This document shows positions 13,216 through 20,730 of a DNA stretch of 25,968 bases, piece after piece (position 1 is the stretch's first letter; each line of letters opens with the position of its first letter). Under the pieces are notes generated by a model. That model worked only from the letters and a program-made list of their open reading frames with translations, was not told the DNA's origin and did no database searches. A program made the position numbers and the translations under genes. The DNA comes from JAZFYD01 sp036443405. Its GTDB lineage: Bacteria > Planctomycetota > PLA2. The stretch spans positions 1 to 25,968 of the forward strand of contig JAZFYD010000017.1 of assembly GCA_036443405.1 (NCBI GenBank), written 5' to 3'.

Positions 13216-16026
13216 TTAGTGAATTCCGAAGGTCGGTGCACTCTCCTCGAGGAGAACCACGTCGGCCTTGACGAGAATCAGCAGGTTCCGGCGCTGGACC
13301 GTCTTGGCCTTACGCGTGAAGAGGAAGCTGATGATCGGAATCTTGCTCAGGATCGGAATGCCGGACTCGGCCGTGACATCGCGGAAGAACTTGATGCCGC
13401 CCAGGAGCAACGTGCCGCCATCGGGCATCGTGACCGTCGTCCGGACACGCGAAATCGCGAGTTCCGGCACCTGGATGGTGACCGGCGGGCCCGTACCGAG
13501 CGAAGTCTGGAACGTCGGAATCGGGCGAACCAGTTCGGCGACCGTCGGACGCAGCTCCATGGTTATAAAGCGCCGGTCGGCGCTGACGATCGGGCGCACG
13601 TCGAGAATGACGCCGTCACGAATCGTCTGGACGATCGGGTCGCCGATGGCCGCCGCCTGGGCGATCTCGACGTCGAAGTCCTGCACGTAGGAGTTCTGCT
13701 TCATAACGGATACGTTCGCGCGCTGCGTGTCGTACACGGTCAGGCGCGGCGCGTTGATGTTTTCGACGCGCTCGCTCTTCTCGACTGCGCGCAGGATGAC
13801 CTCGAGCTGGGTGTCGTCCAGGAACGCGTGCTGCAGGGTGAAACCACCGCTGTTGTCGCCGCGCTGGTCCTGCTGGGCAGACGCGGTTGCACGACCCGGA
13901 ATGTCAAAGCCGAGGATGAAGTCGAAGAGGTTCTCGACACGGCCCTTGTACTCGCCATCGCTGCCGTCCGAATAGAACGCACCAGGCGTGCGCGAAGTAC
14001 CAATCGAGGACGGCTCCGGCTTGACGCCGCCACCGCCGGTACCCTGCGGATCCGCCGGGTTACCCGCGAAGCTGTCGTCCAGGCTCGTCGCCGTTCCGGG
14101 GCCGGCCAAGCCGACACCACCGGTCTGATCGCCGAGGCCGCGGATGTCCACGCCGATGTCCCGCAGAAAGCGGTCCTCGGCGAGCAGGAAGCGAACCTCG
14201 AGGCTGACGAGAATGCCCGTGTTCTTGCGCAGGTCGGAGAGGAGCGCGCCGATCTTGGCGTGCACCTCGGGGGTCGTGCGAATGACGAGCACGTTGTTCT
14301 TGGGCTCGATGGATGCGCCTTCGATCGTGTCCCATGAAGGAGGGTCGACCGTTAGCTGGATGACCTCGATGAGCTGGTCGACCTCAAACGGGCTGACGGG
14401 CTCTTCCGGCTCTTCCTCCTCGGGCGGCTGGTACTTCGAGGGAACCAGGTTGATCTCCTGGCCCGGGAAGTCCTGGATCTTCGCGACCAGGTCCTTCACG
14501 TCGTAGAAGCGAAGAACCGGCTTCGCGAGCGCCTCCTCTTTGTCGAGGATCATGACGACGCCGCGCTCTACCTTCCAAGCCATCTCGTGCGGCTCGGTGA
14601 TGAAGTTGAGCACGCGGGCGACACTGACGTTGTCCACCTGCAACTCGACCTCGAGTTCCGCCTTCTCTTCCTTCACCTTTTGGCTCAGGACGAAGTTCTC
14701 GCCGGTGACGCTGCGGATGTACGCGATCGCGTTCTGGAACGTGATCTCGCCGGACTGCCAGTTGATGTCACGCAGCCGCTGGCCGCGGAGGTTGTTGAGA
14801 ATTTGCTGGGTGCGGGGATCGATCTCGTCGGACGTCCGATCGCCGGCGGTGACCGGCTTACGCTGGGAGATCTCCGCCCAACCCTTCGGGAAGCGAACCA
14901 CGTCGGGCTGCGGGATGGCCGAAGCCTCCAGCTGCTCCATCACGGTGCGCCACTGGTCGCTGAACTGCTCGCGGATCTGGTTGCGATCGTGGACGTACTG
15001 CGTCTCCTTCGCGATCCGAATGAGCTTCTTGGCCGCTTGGTTCTGCGGGTCCAGGCTCAGGACCTTCTCGGAGTTGGCCTGCGCGAGGAGGTAGTCGCCA
15101 CTGTCGAAGGCCTCGCTCGCGAGACGGAGCCAAACCTGCATCTGGCGACGCTCCTCTTCGAGCATCTCCGAGCGACGGCTCTGCTCCTCGCCGAGCAAGC
15201 GCTCCTTGGTGCGCTCCATCTGCTCGGCCTGCACCCGGCGCTGACGCTCGCGGGTCTGCTCGATGAGTCCACGGACCGCATCGCTCGTCACCGGGAAGTC
15301 GGCCTGGTACGGGTACCACTCGAGAATCGACAGAGCGCGCTCGTAGCGCCGTAGCGACTCGTCGTAGTCGCCGTTGCTTTCGTACTCGCGGGCCTCCGCG
15401 ATCAGGCGCTGAAGCGTGACCTGCGTCGCCTGGCGGCGTGCCGACTCGCGCTCCTTGGTGGTTTCGAGGGCCTCGGTGACGACCGGGACGCGCTCGCCCA
15501 ACTCGACGCTCACCTGGCGGAACTTGTCCCGCGCTTCGGCGTCGTTGGGATCGAGGATCAGAATCCGGCGCCAAGCTTCGCGGGCCTCGGTGAGGTTGCC
15601 CGCCGCGCGCTGGTCGCGTGCGACGTCGCGAAGCGAAGCCTTGAGCCTATCGATCCGCGCCTGGTTGACGGCGTCGCCGGCAACCACCTCGTCCATCGAC
15701 GTGCCGCGTGTGGCCGCATCATCCGCGCCTCCGCCATCGCCGCATCCGGCGTCGCAGCCGCCGCCACAGCCGTCGGCGCAACCGCCGCCACAGCCGTCGT
15801 CGCAACCACCGCCGCAACCGGCGTCGCAACCACCGCCGCAACCGGCGTCACAGCCACATGCGGTGTCACCGCCACATCCAGCGTCACAGCCGCTTCCGGC
15901 GTCACAGCCGCACGCCGCGGCGCAACCGCCGTCCGTGTCGGCCGTTTTGTTCTTGGCGCACCCCCCCGCTAGGAGGAGCCCACTCGTCATGGCGACAAAA
16001 AGTGTCAGACCAAGTGCTCTGCGCAT
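13216..16026 (-). CDS. Lipoprotein with Cys-repeat tract, TPR region and secretin channel domain (right paralogue)
   Basis: A predicted outer-membrane secretin of 936 aa. The ATG at 16026 is chosen because GAGG lies 6 nt upstream. An ATG at 16038 would add MRQR and has a poorer site. Residue numbers below use the longer form. Residues 1-27 are a lipoprotein signal ending LLAGGC, with C27 lipidated. Residues 39-99 hold 16 cysteines in Gly/Asp/Ala-rich sequence, ten of them exactly every fourth residue (63-99). Helical TPR-like sequence follows (about 120-345) with a charged coiled-coil-like stretch near 260-300. N-domains are at about 420-500 and 550-635 (RFLLAEDRFLRDIGVDIRGLG). A Gly-rich insert with DGSDGEYKGRVENLF covers about 636-730, and the secretin core 733-925 has ELRPTVAEL, MPDGGTLLLGGIK and PILSKIPIISFLF. 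The core and insert parallel the left secretin. The gene has its own terminator and no adjacent secretion ATPase or pilin gene, so the cargo is unknown. Confidence 0.92.
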   Translation of the reverse strand: MRRALGLTLFVAMTSGLLLAGGCAKNKTADTDGGCAAACGCDAGSGCDAGCGGDTACGCDAGCGGGCDAGCGGGCDDGCGGGCADGCGGGCDAGCGDGGGADDAATRGTSMDEVVAGDAVNQARIDRLKASLRDVARDQRAAGNLTEAREAWRRILILDPNDAEARDKFRQVSVELGERVPVVTEALETTKERESARRQATQVTLQRLIAEAREYESNGDYDESLRRYERALSILEWYPYQADFPVTSDAVRGLIEQTRERQRRVQAEQMERTKERLLGEEQSRRSEMLEEERRQMQVWLRLASEAFDSGDYLLAQANSEKVLSLDPQNQAAKKLIRIAKETQYVHDRNQIREQFSDQWRTVMEQLEASAIPQPDVVRFPKGWAEISQRKPVTAGDRTSDEIDPRTQQILNNLRGQRLRDINWQSGEITFQNAIAYIRSVTGENFVLSQKVKEEKAELEVELQVDNVSVARVLNFITEPHEMAWKVERGVVMILDKEEALAKPVLRFYDVKDLVAKIQDFPGQEINLVPSKYQPPEEEEPEEPVSPFEVDQLIEVIQLTVDPPSWDTIEGASIEPKNNVLVIRTTPEVHAKIGALLSDLRKNTGILVSLEVRFLLAEDRFLRDIGVDIRGLGDQTGGVGLAGPGTATSLDDSFAGNPADPQGTGGGGVKPEPSSIGTSRTPGAFYSDGSDGEYKGRVENLFDFILGFDIPGRATASAQQDQRGDNSGGFTLQHAFLDDTQLEVILRAVEKSERVENINAPRLTVYDTQRANVSVMKQNSYVQDFDVEIAQAAAIGDPIVQTIRDGVILDVRPIVSADRRFITMELRPTVAELVRPIPTFQTSLGTGPPVTIQVPELAISRVRTTVTMPDGGTLLLGGIKFFRDVTAESGIPILSKIPIISFLFTRKAKTVQRRNLLILVKADVVLLEESAPTFGIH
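15742..15924 (-). repeat. Tandem coding repeat for a Cys-x3 tract
   Basis: The DNA has a 12-base period (24 bases for paired units) encoding alternating CDAG and CGGG tetrapeptides in the right secretin. Cys residues 63 to 99 fall at intervals of exactly four residues, and six more precede them with looser spacing. The plus-strand reading of the region shows repeated CCGCCACAACCG-like units. Such arrays expand and contract by slippage, so repeat number may vary between strains. Confidence 0.9.
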
Positions 16027-16051
16027 GCGTTGCCTCATACCCTGCCCGCTA

Positions 16052-16068
16052 GGCCGTTGGGTCTTTGC
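16052..16068. promoter_or_regulatory. Shared 17-nt upstream motif, copy B
   Basis: GCAAAGACCCAACGGCC on the minus strand, 16 of 17 identical to the copy at 12942-12958. It ends about 25 nt upstream of the preferred secretin ATG, so it lies in the leader near the ribosome site. Confidence 0.4.
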
Positions 16069-16160
16069 CGAAACTGTCCCGCCGGAGGCTTTTCCCCCGT
16101 GGGACTCACGATTCCCGAACCATGCCCTACGGTCCGGGGCCGCTTAGATACCAAAAGCGG

Positions 16161-16188
16161 TTTCCCGCTCGCAACACCTTTCCCGCTC
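16161..16188. promoter_or_regulatory. Pair of 10-bp direct repeats, possible operator
   Basis: TTTCCCGCTC occurs at 16161-16170 and 16179-16188, an 18-bp period, about 150 bp upstream of the right secretin gene. The repeats overlap the -35 part of a weak promoter-like pair. The spacing is close to two helical turns, as expected for a dimeric regulator, but no regulator is identified. Confidence 0.3.
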
Positions 16189-16243
16189 AAGACCTACGGT
16201 TTGTAGGCATTGGGACGGGGAAGGACCGAGAGGGTCATCCCCT

Positions 16244-16261
16244 GCTGTCACGGGCCGGTCA
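16244..16261. repeat. Dispersed 18-nt repeat, copy 2
   Basis: GCTGTCACGGGCCGGTCA matches 4619-4636 at 17 of 18 positions and in the same orientation. It is in the spacer upstream of the right secretin gene, whereas copy 1 is in the spacer upstream of the left one. Confidence 0.5.
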
Positions 16262-16348
16262 TGGGAGCCGTGATCGAGAGGATTTCTCGCGAGTTCGGAG
16301 AGGCGCTCGTCGCCCCAACCGCCTTCCCCGCTGCGTCCGCATCCCAGC

Positions 16349-16533
16349 GCTCCAAACGGCGTCCCCCGTCGCCCGCTTCGCGTGCCATGGAGAACAAGTC
16401 AGCCGCTGGGCCAACCGAAAACCCGGGGTGCACGACCCCGAACGCTCCGCGTCAGCCGTCGCCCGATTCGAGTGCTCTGGAGAACAACTCAGCCGTTGCG
16501 CTAACCGAAGTACCGGGCGGCTGGACGCCCATC
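16349..16533. repeat. Two degenerate tandem repeat units of about 90-95 bp
   Basis: Units starting at 16349 and 16444 both open with GCTCC followed by a decayed version of the palindrome, and share TGGAGAACAA, TCAGCCG and AACCGAA in the same order and spacing. A third, intact palindrome starts at 16534 with the same GCTCC. They look like old tandem duplications of one element that have diverged without coding constraint. Confidence 0.6.
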
Positions 16534-16565
16534 GCTCCAACGGCATCAGCCGTTGGGCCAAAAAC
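16534..16565. repeat. 32-bp palindromic repeat, ATCA-loop copy
   Basis: The stem CCAACGGC/GCCGTTGG (16537-16544 and 16549-16556) encloses ATCA. The 32-bp block including GCT and GCCAAAAAC flanks matches 25644-25675 at 31 of 32 positions, the only difference being the first loop base. On the transcribed strand it lies directly behind the UDG terminator, and its flank supplies the T run. Confidence 0.8.
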
Positions 16566-16620
16566 ACCTTCTGGGGTTACCCGTCCCGCCGCTTCGGCGC
16601 CGGGACGGGTAACCCCAGAA
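16561..16620 (-). terminator. Very strong hairpin terminator overlapping the end of the UDG gene
   Basis: Arms 16569-16588 and 16601-16620 are perfect 20-bp inverted repeats. The 12-nt centre can extend the stem by three pairs after one C-C mismatch, leaving TTCG on the plus strand (CGAA on the minus strand) as the loop. On the minus strand it is followed by GGTG and five T residues. The UDG stop codon (16577-16579) lies inside the 3' arm, so the last protein residues are encoded by the hairpin. Its symmetry could also let it work for plus-strand transcripts. Confidence 0.8.
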
Positions 16621-17359
16621 GCCCGAGGATCGTCTTCAGGTCTTCCCAGACCTGACGTTTCGCAGCCGGGTTGCGCAGCAGGTACGCCGGGTGATAGGTC
16701 GGAACCACCGTGGTACCCAAAAGCGGAATCGGCTTGCCGCGCAGCTTCGTGATGCCCTGATCGGTGTCCGTCAGGCGCCGGAGCGCGTGATTGCCCAACG
16801 CGCAGATGATCTTCGGCCGGATCAACTCGATCTGTTGCTCGAGAAACGGACGGCACGCCTCGACCTCATCCCGCATGGGATCCCGGTTTTTCGGCGGACG
16901 GCACTTCAGGACATTGGCGATGAACACGTCTTCGCGTTTGAGCCCCATGCCCACGATCATGTCCGTCAACAGCTTGCCCGCCCGCCCAACAAACGGTCGG
17001 CCCTGCTCGTCCTCGTCACGCCCAGGCGCCTCACCGACAAACATGAGATCCGCGTTCGGGTTGCCCTCGCCGAACACGACCTGGGTGCGCGTCTCACAAA
17101 GACGGCAGATCTGGCACGAAAGCGCTTCCGCGCGCAGAAGCTCCCAACGGTCGGTGTTGGTGCCCGATTCATTGAAGACGGCGGCCATCGGTTCTCCCAA
17201 GGGGGGCTCGCCCACGAGCTCCGGCGGCGCGGATACGCCCGTTTCGCCCGAAAACGCCCTGCGGTAATGCGTTGGCTGGTAGATCGCGCGGGCGGAAAGC
17301 GTGGCGGCGAGTTCGCGGGCCAAGTTCGAGGGGTCGTTGAGGTGACCGGGGTCGTTCAC
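16577..17359 (-). CDS. udg: Type-4 (Fe-S) uracil-DNA glycosylase
   Basis: This enzyme removes uracil from DNA in base-excision repair. Of 260 aa in the longest form, residues 75-245 are the glycosylase domain. Iron-sulfur ligands are readable as C82-x2-C85 near the domain start and C153 and C169, with the family's 16-residue spacing. Motif A is GEAPGRDEDEQGRPFVGRAG (109-128), and HPAYLLRN (223-230) is motif B. The long start is GTG at 17359, 9 nt after the nrnA-type stop, without a visible ribosome site. An internal ATG at 17188 has GGGAGA about 4 nt before it and would give a 203-aa protein, the usual size of thermophile enzymes. The extra 57 residues contain a plausible helix (LARELAATL), so both forms remain possible. 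It is the last gene of the opp-ridA-nrnA series. Confidence 0.92.
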   Translation of the reverse strand: MNDPGHLNDPSNLARELAATLSARAIYQPTHYRRAFSGETGVSAPPELVGEPPLGEPMAAVFNESGTNTDRWELLRAEALSCQICRLCETRTQVVFGEGNPNADLMFVGEAPGRDEDEQGRPFVGRAGKLLTDMIVGMGLKREDVFIANVLKCRPPKNRDPMRDEVEACRPFLEQQIELIRPKIICALGNHALRRLTDTDQGITKLRGKPIPLLGTTVVPTYHPAYLLRNPAAKRQVWEDLKTILGLLGLPVPAPKRRDG

Positions 17360-17368
17360 GGGGCCAGA

Positions 17369-18346
17369 CTAGCGGGCCGCGGCGACCAGCTCCTCGAGTC
17401 CGACCAACATCTTCGAGCGCAACTCGGCCGGCGACACCTCCGCGCTGAAACCCGCGGCGCGCTGGTGGCCCCCACCGCCGTGTTTCGCCGCGAACGCGGC
17501 CACATCGGCCGAATCGTGGTTGCTCCGCAAGCTCACCTTGGTGCCGCCGTCCGTGAGGCCGCGGATGAGCACCGCCACCACCACGCCCTCCACGCAATTC
17601 ACGACATCGATGAGGTCCTTGACGTGCTCCTCGCGAACGCCGAGGTCCTGCCCGATGCCCGCGTCCACGGTGAGCAGGCCGAGTTCCCCGTTCGCGCGCA
17701 GCTCGATCCCCTCGACCGCACGGCCCCTGAGCGCGAGCACCGGCAAGGGCGTCGAGTTGTAAAGCGCCTGATGGATCCGATCGGGATTCGCGCCGCGTCG
17801 CACCAGCGACGCCGCCACCTCGAACGTGTGCGCGGTCGTGCAGGAGTAACAAAAGCGGCCGGTGTCCGTGACGATCGCCGTAAGCAGCGCCTCGGCCACG
17901 TCCGGAGTGATCGGCAACCCCGCCGCCTCCAGCGCGGGCAGCAGCATCTCCCCGGTCGCCGAAGCCTTCGGATCGACCCACGCGATGCCGGCGTCCCCGG
18001 AGTTGGAGATGTGGTGGTCGAGGTTCAGAAACGTCTTGCAGTTCGCGCGGCCCGCATACGCCCGCCCGAGGCGATCCGGCCCCGCGTCGAGCCCGACCAG
18101 AACGTCGGCTTCGGGCACCGAGGCGGCATCCTCCAGCGTCAACAGCTCATCCGTCCCGGCCAGGAAACGGTACGCGGACGGAATGTAGGCCTCGATCACG
18201 ACCACGCTCTCTTTGCCCGCAGCGCGCAGCGAATGGTGCAGTGCGAGGCTGCTACCCAGCGCGTCGCCGTCCACGGGGCTGTGCGTCGCAATGACGAACG
18301 AACGCCCCTCGCGGAGCGTTTTAGCGACATCCTCGGGCACGTTCAC
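17369..18346 (-). CDS. nrnA: DHH/DHHA1 phosphoesterase, NrnA-like (nanoRNase / pAp phosphatase)
   Basis: A 325-aa cytoplasmic enzyme that in this family degrades 2-5-nt RNAs and may dephosphorylate pAp. The DHH domain shows the metal ligands in THSPVDGDALGS (H22, D26, D28), D87 in GLDAGPDRLG, the name-giving D110-H111-H112 in NLDHHISN, and TDTGRF (160-165). The C-terminal DHHA1 domain ends with GGGGHQRAAGF, the substrate-binding glycine-rich motif. The length is normal for NrnA and too short for RecJ. The start is GTG at 18346, overlapping the ridA stop as GTGA, so translation of the two is coupled. A pure c-di-AMP phosphodiesterase (GdpP-type) is unlikely because the membrane and PAS parts are missing. 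Confidence 0.92.
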   Translation of the reverse strand: MNVPEDVAKTLREGRSFVIATHSPVDGDALGSSLALHHSLRAAGKESVVVIEAYIPSAYRFLAGTDELLTLEDAASVPEADVLVGLDAGPDRLGRAYAGRANCKTFLNLDHHISNSGDAGIAWVDPKASATGEMLLPALEAAGLPITPDVAEALLTAIVTDTGRFCYSCTTAHTFEVAASLVRRGANPDRIHQALYNSTPLPVLALRGRAVEGIELRANGELGLLTVDAGIGQDLGVREEHVKDLIDVVNCVEGVVVAVLIRGLTDGGTKVSLRSNHDSADVAAFAAKHGGGGHQRAAGFSAEVSPAELRSKMLVGLEELVAAAR

Positions 18347-18723
18347 GCGCCGCGCCTCGCGATCGCATCGATTTCGACCAGCGCGTTCTTGGGGAGACCG
18401 AGGGCGGCGACGGTGGCCCTCGCGGGACGCGCCTCGCCGAAGGCCTCGGCGTAGATCGCGTTCACCGCGGCAAAATCCGCCATGTCCGCAAGGAAGATCG
18501 TCGTTTTCAAAACACGATCGAAACCCGATCCGCCGGCGGCAAGAACCTCGCCCAGGTTCTTGAGCACCTGACGCGCCTGCTCTTCGACGGTCTCACCCAC
18601 CATCGCGCCGGATTGGGGGTCGAGCGCGATCTGCCCGGAGCAAAACAGCAAACTCCCATCGGCGATGGCTTGCGAGTACGGGCCGATCGCGGCCGGCGCG
18701 GAGGACGTTTCGATGCGTTCCAT
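18343..18723 (-). CDS. ridA: RidA-family enamine/imine deaminase
   Basis: A 126-aa protein of the RidA/YjgF family, which hydrolyses reactive 2-aminoacrylate and other imines made by PLP enzymes, and acts as a trimer. The family signature is clear: GPYSQA at 14-19, FCSGQI at 27-32, and RATVAALGLPKNALVEID with R102 (equivalent of the catalytic arginine) and E117. The length is typical. ATG at 18723 gives the expected N-terminus, although no strong ribosome site precedes it. The stop overlaps the GTG of the nrnA-type gene. It lies 67 nt behind oppF, perhaps in the same transcript, fitting with amino-acid and peptide metabolism. Confidence 0.95.
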   Translation of the reverse strand: MERIETSSAPAAIGPYSQAIADGSLLFCSGQIALDPQSGAMVGETVEEQARQVLKNLGEVLAAGGSGFDRVLKTTIFLADMADFAAVNAIYAEAFGEARPARATVAALGLPKNALVEIDAIARRGA

Positions 18724-18790
18724 GCAGAGGCGATCTTACGGGACGCTTCTCCCCATTCCCGGTTCTCGCACGCGGCGTGAAACGGCCCGG

Positions 18791-19752
<962 letters not shown>

Positions 19753-19756
<4 letters not shown>

Positions 19757-20730
19757 CGATTCTTCTCCTGTTGGCGTAACAGGCAGGCGTGGGCGCGGTC
19801 TCCGGACTCGGCACGCAGTTCGGGGACGCCGTTTAGGCAGATGTCCTCGCGGACGGCGCAGCGCGGTTCGAACGGACATGCCGTGAACGGTACATAGAGC
19901 TTGGGCGGCAACCCGTCGATCGCGATGAGGCGCGCGTGTTCGTCCTCGTCCACACGGGGGATCGCGCGCATCAGCGCCTCGGTGTACGGATGGCGCGGCG
20001 TCTTGAACAGATCGCCCGTGGGCGCCGTTTCGACAAACCGCCCGCCGTACATCACCGCGATGCGCTCGCACATCCCGGCCACGACGCCGAGGGCGTGCGT
20101 GATCAGGATCAGCGCCATGCCGTCCTCGTTGACGAGCTTTTTCATCACGTCGAGAATCTGCGCCTGGATCGTCACGTCGAGCGCCGTCGTCGGTTCGTCG
20201 GCGATCAGGAGATCCGGTTCGCATGAAAGCGCCATGGCGATCATGACGCGTTGGCGCATGCCGCCGGAGAACTGGTGCGGGTAGTCGTCGAGCCGCTCCT
20301 CGGCCGCGGGGATGCCGACGCGCTCCAGCGACTCGACGGCCCGGCGGCGCGCGGCCTTGCGTCTCAAGTCGGTATGAAGTTCGATCGCCTCGATGAGTTG
20401 CGTGCTGATCCGCAGGAACGGATTCAGGCACGTCATCGGGTCCTGGAAGATCATCGCGATCTTGTTGCCGCGCAGGTTGCGCATCTGCGAACCCGACATC
20501 TTCAGAACCTCGTCGCCCGCGAAACGGATCGAACCGGTGATCCGCGCGGGCGGCTCGGGCAAAAGGCGCATCAGCGCCATCGTGCTGACGCTCTTGCCCG
20601 ACCCCGACTCGCCCACGATGCCGAGGGTCTCGCCGCGGTCCAGCTTGTAGCTGACGCCCTGCACCGCCTCGACGATGTGATCGTCGGTGTGGAAAGCCAC
20701 GCGCAGATCGTTGACTTCCAGGAGCGCCAT
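19753..20730 (-). CDS. oppD: Oligopeptide ABC transporter ATPase OppD
   Basis: A 325-aa ATPase pairing with OppF. Walker A is GESGSGKS (40-47), Q-loop IFQDPMTCLNP near 94-104, signature FSGGMRQR (154-161) and Walker B LLIADEPTTALD (174-185). The switch histidine is in LILITHALGVVAG. The C-terminal oligopeptide/dipeptide transporter domain (about 255-325) has the cysteines of ACPFEPRC...C...HAC. The ATG at 20730 shares one base with the oppC stop (TGATG), so translation is coupled. Longer upstream frames are shadows over oppC. Confidence 0.95.

Larger units (their letters stand above)
16039..16576. other. 538-bp spacer between the UDG gene and the right secretin gene
   Basis: No credible gene is visible. 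A 180-codon plus-strand frame crosses the repeats and has no protein character. In transcription order the spacer holds the T run behind the UDG terminator, the palindrome at 16537-16556, two degenerate 90-95-bp units (16349-16533), an 18-nt dispersed repeat (16244-16261), two TTTCCCGCTC direct repeats (16161-16170, 16179-16188), a CCGCTT/AAGCGG hairpin (16140-16160) and the 17-nt shared motif (16052-16068). A weak minus-strand promoter-like pair, TTGCGA-18 nt-TATCTA (16145-16174), overlaps the direct repeats and the hairpin. Confidence 0.5.

Noticed and set aside
15738..15930. Cys-rich tract as a frameshift or sequencing artefact
   Set aside because: The frame is open from the lipobox through to the secretin core, and the repeat has a 12-base period compatible with this frame only as a Cys/Gly/Asp pattern.
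1706..16026. A complete type II/III secretion or type IV pilus locus
   Set aside because: Only secretins are present. No ATPase, inner-membrane platform, pseudopilin or peptidase gene is visible in the window.
16349..16565. CRISPR array
   Set aside because: Three units only, 90-95 bp apart, degenerate, with repeated rather than unique spacer sequence and no cas genes.
16210..16752. Plus-strand frame of 180 codons downstream of UDG
   Set aside because: It is composed of the degenerate repeats and the UDG terminator hairpin. Repeats of unequal period argue against coding.
16691..18454. Plus-strand open frame of 587 codons crossing UDG and the DHH gene
   Set aside because: It spans two clear genes on the other strand and has shadow composition.
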